Assembly: GCA_030063045.1 (NCBI GenBank)
Contig: JAQSEB010000139.1
Location: forward strand, 1 to 64,000
Reading direction: 5' to 3'
Origin: Pratylenchus scribneri
Taxonomy: Eukaryota; Nematoda; Chromadorea; Rhabditida; Pratylenchidae
DNA length: 64,000 nt
Shown in pieces: positions 24,501-36,500 of this stretch (the stretch's first letter is position 1; each line of letters opens with the position of its first letter). A program made the position numbers and the translations under genes. The notes under the pieces are model-generated. The model was not told where the DNA came from. It saw only the letters and a program-made list of their open reading frames with translations, and searched no databases.

Positions 24501-27500
24501 TGCGAGGGAGATAATTATAAGCTCGTCGTCGAAACCCTCCAGCAGCGATTTGGGAATGGTCGCAAGCGAGCAGACCACCTATTGGATCAATTGCTTGAGC
24601 TTCCCCCCATATCTGGCACGACTAAAGGCCTCCGGGATTTTGTGGACCTTGTGGAGCGGAATTGTCGACAATTAGAGAAAAGGGGCTCCCTCAATGAGGA
24701 TGCTGCCCTCCTCCGGGCCCTGAAGTCCAAATTGCCTGCCCCCATCCTGTCCGAGCTCTGTAAGGTTGAACGGCGCTCTAGGGAAGTCTGGGACCTTTCG
24801 GCCTGGCGCCGGGAGCTTGATGAATTGGTCTCTGAGAAGGAGGAGATTGAGCGCGTGACCAGAAGGGCTCCCTCTGCTCCCCCCAAACCACCTGGGAAAG
24901 AAATGGCCGACTCTCGTTCCAAACCCAAGGGACAGGACCCCTCCAAAAAGGAGAATGACTGGCATAGGGCTTTCATTGCGGTAGCTGAACCCCTCCCTCA
25001 GCAACAAGCTCCCCCCTCTCAAGCCGTTAACCCCACTCCGGCAGGAGGTCGGCCACCGAATCGCCCATGTTCCCTCTGCCTCCAAGAGGGCCATTTCCCG
25101 AGTCAATGTCCGACTTTCCCCACCCCCACGGATAAGAAAAGGCGCTTAGCGGATCAGAAAAGGTGCTGGGTCTGCCTGGTAGAAGGCCACACCAGTTCCC
25201 AGTGTGAGAATGGGAAACCTTGCCGTACTTGTGGCGGCCGCCATCACTTTATCCTTTGTGAGGCCCTCTACCGACAGGCCATTCAATCCCCAAGTAGTGA
25301 GAGTTCAGGGAGTGGAAATGGCCCTCCTCTTCCCCTTCGGGTTCTCGCCCGACCCAATCAAGCGCAAAATCCTCCACCTAGGGCCAACCCCCAAAAAGGT
25401 GGGAACTCGTCCCGTCAAAATAATTCCACCCGCCTCCAGCCTGTGCCTCACCAGGCCCTATTGACTCTCGATGACCACCAACCAATTCCGCCCCTTTTCG
25501 ATGGCCAAATGGTGCAGCCCACTCCCCCCTTCGCCTCTGGTGCCAATGCGGTTCCAATTGGCTCAGGCGCCCCTGTGCCTTCCAGTCCGGACTCCCCTGC
25601 AGGGGAATTAGTAGTAACTGCCATTCAAAACTCCGCCGCCCTCCTCATGACCCGGAAGGTCATTGCCCGGGCCCCTGGGGGATGTGAAGAGGTGCCAGCC
25701 CTTTTGATCTATGACCCCGGCGCAGAAGTGGACTTCATCTCCTCCCAGCTGGTTAAGCGACTCCAGCCCACTCAATTGGGGAATCGGGAGTTGAATATCG
25801 CCGTTTTTGGCGAAAGCGCCCCTACTCTTCGATATAACTCCCCATCCTACTCAATCCAAATCCAACGGGAGGATGGAGGATGGGAAGAGGTGGTCCTTCA
25901 ACAGACGCCGAGAATTGCCTCACCGGTTCGCTCCCTTCCTCTTCCGGCGGAAACTCCGCCATGGGTCTCCGCTCGTGAATTGTTGGCTTTCACAGCCCCA
26001 GTTTTGGAAGAACCCCAAATTCTTATTGGCGTTTCTAGGTTCTGGCAATTTATTGGGCCGGTGCGCCCCCTTTCCCCCTTCCTTTTCCTGATTCAAACTG
26101 CCTTTGGCCCAGTCTTGGGGGGTCAACTGCCTTTTCCATCCCCCTCCCCCTCTCCTTTGCCCTCCTTGATAGGAGTAGTCACCTTGCCCGATGGCCCTTT
26201 CCCCTCCGCTGCTGAACTTCGAACCTTCTGGGCCTTAGAAAGCATCGGCATTTCTGAATGCCTTGAGGGAGAGGATGAGCGAGCGATGGCCTTATTCAGA
26301 GCATCCGTCAGGAAGCTCCCCAGCGGGAGGTATGAGGTTGGGTGGCCCTGGAGGGAACCAAACCCTCCCCTCCTTCATAACTTCCACGTTGCCTTGGGCC
26401 GCCTCCGCTCGGTACTGAAGCGCCTTTCCCTCACGCCCGGACTACTCAATAAATATGATGCCGTCTTTCGAGAGCAAGAAAAATTGGGCATCTTAGAACC
26501 AGCTCTCTGCCGGTTCCTCGATCCTCCCGCGCTCCCCAGTCCCTCGTCCATTGCCCCAAAGGAGGAATGCTCTCTGGAGCACTACCTCCCTCACCACCCG
26601 GTAATCACTAGGGCTGGCAAATATAGTTATTTAACTATTTTATGCGGAGCATTATTTATGCATAAAAACGCAATAAAAAACATATCTAACTTGGTTTGAG
26701 CCCAAAATATTGAACTTTTTTTCAACTTTTTTCACTATTTTTAACTATTTTGCTACCTTTGCAACTATTTAACTATTTGATCACTATTTCAGCCCAAAAC
26801 AACTATTTTATATAACTTTTTTTGGAAATTTCTTAAAAATGCCACCAAATAATACAAAATATGCATTGTTTCGCCAGTGGATTGATCGATTAAATGGAAA
26901 TTCAGTTTATACAATCAATACTACCAAAGAGGGTAAAGGGATTTATTGTGAAGCGTGTCAACAACAGGTTTATATAAAATTTACAACGACCAATAGACAA
27001 CGGGAATTTGTTCAACAAAAGGTTATTCAACAAAATTGTTCTACAATACTATTTGGTCATTTAAAACAACACAATGAAACATTGAAGCATAGACGTGCCC
27101 TTCTTCGAGTTTCAGAAAAGGAAAAACGACAAAAACAACAATTTTTGGACGCAACAACCTCAAATATTCCCGACCAATTCACATTCGATTTGGCCTCATC
27201 TGCTGTTTGGCAGGACCTCGCCTATATCCAATCTAATTTTGCCAAATTGGCCGAATCGATCACAAAATTGGAAAAACAAGGCCTATCCATTTATGAACAA
27301 TTGCAAATCTTTGGCGAAGTACAAGATGAAATGGAAATGGCAATCGGAGAAAGTGCAGAACAAATTCAAGAGAAATTCAAGTTTATTGTTTCCAATAATC
27401 CCGGAATCGAAATCATGTCCCAAATCTGCAATATTCTTTCTGGCCAAAACAATAATTGTGATGTTTCGCCAAATCTAATTCCATTTTACAAATATTCACC

Positions 27501-30500
27501 ACTCACATCTTGTGATGTTGAGCGTTCTTTCTCTATGTATAAGTCTATTTTGGCTGATAATCGAATGAGTTTCAACATTAATAATCTCGAAATGTATCTG
27601 ATTTGCAATTATAACCAAGAACGATCTGATCAATGAATTTTTTAAATCTCTTTTCTATTTTTAACCTTTTATTTCGATAAAAAATTGTAACTTTTTTTGA
27701 AATTTTTGTCACTATTTTGGGTTTTTGCAACTATTTATGTAACTATTTTGCGATTTTTGGCAACTATTCTAGTTAACTATTTTGCGATTTTTGGCAACTA
27801 TTTTTGCCAGCCCTAGTAATCACTCACAAGTTGCGGATTGTCTTGGATCCGACCGCTGGTCGTCCCTCCCTCAACGATTGCCTATTAAAGGGGCCTAACC
27901 TGTTAGTAGACTTGGCCGGGATGGCCGTCCGCTTTCGCTCCTCCCCTATCCCCGTCATCGCGGACATCAAACAGGCGTTCCTGCAACTTGAGTTGCCTCC
28001 AAAGGACAGAGAAGTGGCCAAAATCCTTTGGTTGGCTGACCCCGAACAGCCTCCCCATCGCGCTAACCTTCGCGCCCTCCGCTACACTCGGGTTTTCTTT
28101 GGGGCCAAGCCCTCCCCATTTCTTCTTTTGGCCACACTCCGTCATCATTTGGCCCATTCCCAATCTCCGGTAGCCCCCCAGTTGGCCAAAAACACGTTTA
28201 TGGACGATGCCCAACTCCTCTCAGACACAGTTGAAGAGGCTAAGGGGAAAGTGGCCCAGGCATGTGCCGTCCTTTCCGAGGCCGGCATGGAATTGCGGGG
28301 ATTCGCCTCCGTAAATGATCAGGCCATAGAGGACGTCCCCCCGGAGAATAGGCTGATGGGGGAAAGACCCAAGTTCCTTGGCCTCCATTGGGATTTGCCC
28401 TCCGATTCTCTCATCATCCCCTTCCCTTCCTCACCCCTTGGAGCACCAACTACTAGGCGAACAATCGCCTCCACACTTCACTCACTCTATGATGTGTTGG
28501 GACTTTGCGCTCCCGCCCTTATGCCGGCTAAAGCAGAATTCCAACAATTATGGGCCGAGAAAGGGGATTGGGACACACCGGTCTCTATGGAAGCCGCCTC
28601 TCGTTGGGAGGCCATTTTGCGCACGTGGAGGGGAGCAGAATTGCGCATTCCCCGCCTCACGGCTTTGTCAGCCTCGGAGGATGTCCAATTGCATATTTTT
28701 TCGGACGCTTCCGGCCTAGCGGCCGCCGCTGCTGCCTACCTTCGCCTTCAATCCCCCACTTCTATCAAATCCTTCCTCATTTTCGCCAAATCTCGGGTGA
28801 AGGAAGTGAAAGCCCCCGCCACCCTTACCATCGCGAGAATGGAACTGATTGGCATTCTTCTTGGATCCCGAATCCACGCCTTCCTTTCCTCAAACTTAGA
28901 GGTCGCCCCTTCAAAGACTTGTCTCTGGGCAGATAGTCAGATCGCCCTTTCTTGGCTGACAACCAAGAAAGAGCTGCCCCCTTGGGTTGAGAGAAGGGTA
29001 GCTGAAATCCGCCAATTAACCCCCCAATGCGTTTTCCGCTATATTCGCGGAACCGAAAACCCTGCGGATTTGGCAACACGGGGCCGAACGCCCGCCCAGC
29101 TTGAAAGGGACTCACTCTGGTGGCATGGCCCCGCCTGGCTCACGCTCCCTGAGCCTGAGTGGCCAGAGGAGCCCATTTATGAGCCACCAGAAGAAGAGGA
29201 GGAAAAGGGGGAGGAATTGGAAGAAATGCCGAAGGGGGAGGAGATTAATGCCCTTTTTGTGGCCCAACCTCTGAAACAGCCAGGCCACCCCCTCCCCTTC
29301 CTTAACCCAATCCGTTATAGTAGCCTCCCCCGACTTCAGGTACGCCTCATGGCTTGGATGCGCCTCCTTCGTTGTCGGTTCAATCCGGCTGGTCCCCTCC
29401 AAAATTCCGCTCTTACCCGCCTTCGCCCGGAAATTGCCGCATTCAGCTCAGCTGGACCTTTTCAAAGCCAAGACTGGCGTCTTTCTCTCCGCCTCCTCCT
29501 CAAATGGGAGCAGAGATTGAGAGGGTTAGACTCTCTCCCCCGTGTCCACCAACCTTTTATCCGTCAAGGAAAGGATGGAATCTTCCGTCTGGTCACCCGG
29601 TTGGCCCAAGAACCGGATGAGGAAGGGATTGCCTGTCCCATTGTCCTCCCCTCCAATTCTCCTCTCATCCCACTCCTAATTTTGGAAAGTCACTCCCTAA
29701 CCCACCACTTTCAACAGGACTTCACCACAGCCCAATTCCTAGCCCAATATTGGGTCCCTGACGCCAAAAGGCGAGTGAATTCCACCTTGTCTGCTTGCGG
29801 TCATTGCCAGAGGGAAAAGAACCGCCGATTCGTTCTCCCCCCTTTCCCTCCTCTCCCTCTCGATCGCATCGAGAGAAGGGCCCCTTTTCAAGTCACTGGT
29901 CTCGACCTGTTGGGGCCCACAGCCGTCCGGCTTCCGGGCCAAGGGAAAAGGACTAAAATATGGGTGGCCCTTTTCACTTGCTTTTGTACTAGGGCGGTGC
30001 ATTTAGAGCCCCTCCTCTCCCTTTCCGGCCATGCCTTCCTTTGTACCTTCCGGGAATTCGTGGCCACCCGGGGCTGTCCTTCCCGCATACTCTCCGACAA
30101 TGGCACCAATTTTGTGGCCGTGGCCAAGGCGGTAGCCAACCGCCCCAACTCCCGGATGACCTGGGAGTTTATCACTCCCGCTTCACCCTGGAGCGGGGGT
30201 GTCTATGAGCGGATCGTCGCTCTCGTGAAGAGCGCTTTCCGCCGCTCCCTTGGACTGAGAGTCTTGGACTGGGTTGACTTTCGCCCCTTCCTGAAGGAAG
30301 TGGAGGCGACCCTCAATTGTCGTCCCCTCACCTCGGTATCCGATGCAGTCGATGCACTCCTCCCCCTCCGCCCAGTTGATTTCATCCGCCCCTATGCCGA
30401 ATTGTCCATCGAGCCCCCTCTGGAGAATCCTGAGGCAAATCCAAGGGATCCTCAAGAAAAGCTCAGGGAGCTTTGGGCCGCCTCTCGGTCATCAGCCGAG

Positions 30501-33500
30501 AAGTTTTGGGAAAGGTGGCGGGTCGAGTATCTACTGATGCTCCGTCAGCGGCATCAGAGAGAGCACAAAGCACCCCGTCTGGTTTCTCGCCGTGCCCCCT
30601 CCATTGGTGAGGTTGTCATTGTGGAGGAGAATTCCCCCCGAAATTTGTGGCCTCTGGCTAGAATTACGGGTCTGGATGGGCCCCCGGGCAAAGCCCGAAG
30701 TGCGCAGCTCACCATGGCCAATGGGCGCCGAACCAGTCGCCCTTTCTCGAAGTTAGTGCCCTTGGAGCTTTCCCCCATCCACCCATTTTCTATGGAGCCA
30801 TTGCCTGCTTCACCTCCGCCCGAAGAAGATTTCCCCCCTCCGGGAGAGGACCCGCCCACTGAGGAATCAAATGAGCCAGAATTGGCCCCATCCGCATCAA
30901 ATGAGGAAGTCGAAGCTGCCCCAAATCCCGTTCCCCCTCCAGCGAGCATGCAAGACCTCTTAGACCAGCACCCTGCTGAACTGGATTGGCTGGAAGCCGT
31001 GGAAAATGCTGGAGTTCCGGAGACTCCCTTCACTCCCCCTCCTATTCAGCCGCAACCTCCCACTTTTCGGCCTATTAAGTGGGCTTTTTGCCATCCCCTT
31101 TTGAAGGAGGATGAAGGAGAGGTAAGCCCAGATGATGCTGGCCGTTCTTCTCCCCCCGCCTTCTTAGCTTCCAATCCCCTCCCTCGGGCTAAGCCGGTTC
31201 GCAAAAGAAGGAGGCGCCAGAATAAGCCCCCCATTCAAGTCCCTCAACTTGTGGGCACCTCGTCACCAATCGAGGGCCCTTCATCCCCAAATGCTCCCTC
31301 CTCTTCCCGGCGCCACCCCATGGTCACCAGGAGAAAGGCGGGAAAAACAGCGGCCATCATGGGGCCAATCCTTCCCCTCTTCCCACTCCTTTGCCTTATG
31401 GCCATTTGCCTCCCTGGGGGAAAGGCCCACTCTGTCAGCCTCTTCCCCTCCCTTCTGGCTTGCCATAACTTGGGAGTGGAGGTCCATGCACCCCCGGGCA
31501 CTTCCAAAATTGAGATTTGTTGTCCGGGTAGTTGCGCAGCCCGTCTCTATACGGCCCCCTTCGTCTTTGAGCTCCCCCATGAAGTGGCGGTGAACGCCTA
31601 CCGTTGTTCCTCAACAGCTTGGCGAGTGAACGATCAACCCGAGCATTCGACCATAGATTGCCCAGCTCTTGATGAGTGCAATCTCATCCGTTGCACCTTT
31701 TGTTGGGAGCGGTTGGCAAATCCCGAATGCCAACCCTCACTCACCGCCTTCCTCCTTGGACTCATCCTTTTTTCCGCTCTCCTGTCCGCCTGCTGTCTTT
31801 TGACCCTCTTCCGCCAACTTTGGGGCAATTTGCATTTGGCTTGGCGCCTCTTTCGGGAGTGCCTCCGTTGCGCAAACCGCGGCTGTCAAGCAGCTTCCAA
31901 TGTTTTGACAGAGGAGGAGATTCCCTTGCGGGGTGGCCCCAAAATGCGGTCCCGCCGCCCCCACTCCTTCCGCAGCCCCATTTCATGGTCGAACCCATTG
32001 AGGCGATTGCCAAACTCGGCCGAAGGAGCCGTTCTGATTGCCCTTTCTCTTCTCCTCTCCTTCCCTTTTCCCGGTGCAGAGGGTACAGCCGAAGTAATAT
32101 CCTCTCAATCGAGAACAGAAGATTGTTGGAGGACCGCCAATGGAACTACCTGTGCCTTTCGCACCTCTACCACCCTCACTTTACTCCCAGCCAATCAAGT
32201 GGTGGCCTTGGCGCTTCATACCCCGGATGGTCAGGTTCTGGGATCCTTAGAGATCACATTAGAGGGTCTCTCCACCGTTTGCCTCCCCAAAACTGAAGGA
32301 TGGATTCGGCCATACGAGATTATCCCCCAATCCATTAAAAGATGCCCGTCGGCCGGATCCTGCGAAGGCCAGTTTTGCTCCAAAGTAAGGAGGAACACCC
32401 CTATTCCGGAGTTGGCCCCCTTTCAATCCTCCCCAGGCAATAACTTTTGCCAGGAGAGCAAAATCCTTTGGTCCAGCGGCTGTGGCTTCCCCGGCGCGGC
32501 TTGCATATTTTACCGGGTATTCGCCCGCCCCACCTCCCCCTTTGTTTATGAGCTTGTTAGCTGCCCCCTTTGGGAGCACAGGCTGGAAACCACAATCCGC
32601 CTTTCTGGGCCTGGGATTGAGCTTGGGGCAAAATTCAGCCTCCATCCAGGAATGACTGCCCATTGGCCTGTAGCGAACATTTCGCTTACCCCCATCAGTG
32701 TTTCCCCGGCTCCCACTCCAATTTTGGGCCATAAATTCCTCATAGGAAGAGAAGGGGTTGGAATATTGCAAGATATTCCCCGTCACCTATCTTGCCCGGA
32801 TGCCGCAGCTGCACAGCTTTTTGAAAACTGTACCCTTTCCCCTTCAGTCTGTGCGGACTGCACCCCTGACCACTCGACCGGAGAAGTCCACTGTTCCTGT
32901 CAAGACTTGGACGTGTCTGCCCTTTTGGCCCATCCCTCTCACCGTCTTCCTCTCCAGATGGGCCACCTCCTCGTCCATTATCGGGCCAACCAAATTCGAG
33001 CAGAAACGGGTTATTTTCCCGTCCAAATCCACGTCCGAATGGACGGTCTCCGCCTGTCCCTCGCCCAAAACTTGGCTGGGTGCTCCCTTTCCCCCCAATC
33101 ATTGGAAGGCTGTTACCGTTGTACCACCGGAGGTGAGTTTGTTTACCAATGCGAAGCGGACATTGGCTCGGTAATTGGGGAGGTGGACTGCCCCGACGGC
33201 ACCCGCTTTTTGGTGCACTGCTCCCAAAACCATTCCACCCCACTTCGGGTCATTGTTCCCTTTGATAGGGCAGACATCGACATGGAATGTCGACTAGGAT
33301 GTCCCGCCGGAACAACCGTCTTCCCCCTCAGGGGCCAGCTTCATTTTGTCCCCCTCTCCCCTCTCTTTGCTCCCCGGACCCGAACGTCAGAAAGGAGGGA
33401 AATGACACAGGAAGGAAAATGGCAAGGAATAGACTGGCGCCATATAGTGTCCAGCCTTCTCGGCTTCCCCCAATTCCTTTTCCTTTCCGCCGCTATGTTA

Positions 33501-36500
33501 ATCGGATTGACCGCCCTTATTCTCTATATCCATTTCAATCCCTTCACCCTTCTCCTTCGAAGGAGCCAACAAATGCGGCCAACCCATTCTCTTCTCAAAA
33601 TGGCCATTTTCCTAGGCCCCCTTCCCGTAGCCTTTACCTCACCCACTAATCGGAGCCTTGACTGGGAAGACCAACCAATTGGTCTTAGCTTTTTCAGCGT
33701 CTTCCCCCAGGTCCTTTTCTTCCTCTCCGTTTTTGGCCTGCTTGCATTGGTGCTCATTTTCCTCCCAGTAGAAGGCGAGAGGCACAGGCGGATTCGCCCC
33801 TGGTCCTTGATTGCCCTCCTGCTTCTTCTGCTGCCAGTCACCCAACCGCTTCCGGGCCCCCCTCCTCCAAATCCCGTTTGTGGCCCCCCGGAATCGTCTG
33901 GGGATGAGAGTTTAGATGAGTACCTCATGGCTGCCTTAATGGAGCCCCCTTCCTTTACCCTTCCCCCTTTTGACCTGAATCGTCCTCGGCAGGTCCCTTT
34001 ACTCTCTACATTTCAACCAAATCCTTCTCCTTTTCCTCCCCACCCTAACTTCACCGGGGGTCCTTCTTCCTCATCTCGACAGGACCCTCCCCCCACCACT
34101 CCTTATCCTAACATTCGAGGGGGTCCCCCTCCCCACTCTACTCTCTATACTAATCTTCAGGGAGGTCCCTCCATCTCATTTCAACAATCCCCTTCCCACT
34201 TCACTCCGTACCATAATATTCCGGAAGGTCCATCGACCTCCTCCCAACAACCCCCTCCCCCCATCCCTTCTTACCCTACCATTCAAGGGGACCCTTCCAC
34301 GTCCACTTCCTTTCCACAGCCCCCTCCGCCCCCAGGAGGTGGCCCGCCAGTTCAGTGGATTCTCACTAATGGCTCCCAAACCTTGGGCCCCATGTCTGTC
34401 CTACCTTTAGCGATCACGGATGCAGCGAATTGGAGGGCAACCGCCATTTTGCCTCCAGCTCCCCCTCCCTGTCTTTTCTCCTATGATCAAGTTGGTCTGC
34501 GCCCAATGCGACCCCTTCCTCCGGCTGTGATCAATGTTTTTCGCCCATTTTTTGCTGGACCACGTCCGTGGTTCTTGCCCCTTCCGGTAGTATGGACAGG
34601 GTTGCTTGAAATTGCCAACCGCCATGGGTCGGCATTCCTTCTTTCCCGTGATGCGTTCACGCCTGATTTACTCATCACTCCCGGTCCATCCCCAAACACA
34701 TACCTCCTTTCTGTCCCAAGTTCATTCTCCATACTGGAAGTAGAACCAGTGAATTTGGACCAAGCAGACCCCTCGCCCGGGCCCTCGGTTTATCACCAGG
34801 CCCCCACTCCTTTGGATTCCCCCCTTCGACCTCAAAACTCTGGGGTACCGGCCCCAGCTGGAGGAACCGCCCCTTTGCCTCATCCTTCTGGACCCCCTTC
34901 TACTAGGGTCCCCCGCCGGCCCCGGCAGCCACCTGATGAAGAGCAGAATGAGATGGCGCGCCAGATAGCACGTTTGCATTTGCGGCGTCGGCGGTATGCG
35001 GATTCGAGTGATGAATCCACGACCTCATTACCGCCCCAATTTGGGAGGCAATAGACGAGCAGTTCTCTGCTCCCCCAGGCAGAATCGTCTGCCTCCTTAT
35101 CCCTGACCTTCCCTTTTCCCCCCAATTTTGGCCCTTTTTATTTTGACCCCTCTTTTTGTTTTTGGCCATCTCCTTTTTGCCATTTCCGACTTTGGCATAT
35201 TTGGCCAGTTCTATTCTAGCCTATTGGGCCAATACCAATCCGAGCCCATTCTGTTTTTGGCCCATCCCTTTGTTTATGGTCAACTCAGTTTTGACCCCTC
35301 CCAATCGTTGGTTTATCTACTTATACTCTCGGCCATTCCCATTTTGGCCCCTCTCTGGGAGCGATTCGCTTGGCAATAAGCCCCTTTTTTCCTTTACCCT
35401 AATTAGAGGAAATGCTAAGAGGCACGAGCCACTCCAAATCCGCGAAATTCCATTCCATCCTTTCGCGAATTTATTACATTTTCGCCCTTTGTTTCGCGTA
35501 CTAATCCTCCCAAATCCCCCTCCCTCCCAGCTTTACAACAATTCTTCAAAATACAATTTTAACTTCTTCAACTACAACTCATGGAAGAAGAGTTTGTGAA
35601 TGTTGATGTGGAAATGCAGGAGGATGGGGGAGAGAATGGGGGAGCCCTTCAAGTGGATGAGAGTGCTGATGATGAGGCACCTCCGCCTCCGGCCAACGAA
35701 GTGCCTGCGGCAAACGGGGCGCCTCCCCCGCCCCCGGCCAATGATGGGGTCCCTGCCGAGGAGGTGCCTCCTCCTCCCCCACCAAGAGCGCGGGCCCGCT
35801 CAATCGGGCGGGTCCAGCCCCGCCCTCCGGGCATCGACGACGACGCGCCCCCTCCTCCTCCTCCTCCCCCTCCGCCACCGCCTCCTCCTCCGGCCAACCC
35901 CATTTGGCCCCTCTCCGTGGAGGACGCTTGGACTACAGCGGCAAGGGGACGGGCCGATCCCCTCATCCCTTCACGCGTCATGATCCAACTTCTCTGCCAA
36001 ACCGGGGGTTGGGACCGCCAATTTCCCCTTGCCCGTGACGCCGTTGACCTTATGGTCACCAGGGGCTTCACCTTTTTTCGTCATTACGGGAACCGGGACC
36101 AGATTGGCGCCCCCCGTCTGGTCGATACCGCGGCGAACAATACGGCAATTAGCCCAAATCGGAGAGAAACTGTTACCCAATTCTACGCCCGTCGACACCA
36201 CATTCGGCTGAACCATGGCCGATGGCCATTACTACTCGAAAATGGGGGAGGATATTTCCCGGTTGAAGTAATCTTCGTGCGTGCACCAGGGGACCTCCGT
36301 GGCCCGCCCCCTCCGGCAGCTCCCCCGGTGGTCCAACCGCCTGTCGCTCCCCCGGCAGCAGCACCAGTACCGGTGGCAGCACCAGCACCGGCGGCCGTTG
36401 CCCCCCAATTCCGATTAATCAGTGCCTCACTGGTGAATAACCGGGTCCAATGCACGGTGGAGGTTTCCTTCAACCTCCCTCAGCCATGAGGTTCGAATTT

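Noticed and set aside
27804..27835. ATG at 27804 as a true start of a second polyprotein
   Set aside because: It lies inside the right end of the hAT element; the frame continues from the interrupted gag-pol frame, so it is not a natural start.
35579..36071. Minus-strand Gly-rich ORFs opposite accessory ORF 1
   Set aside because: Mirror of the polyproline codons on the other strand.
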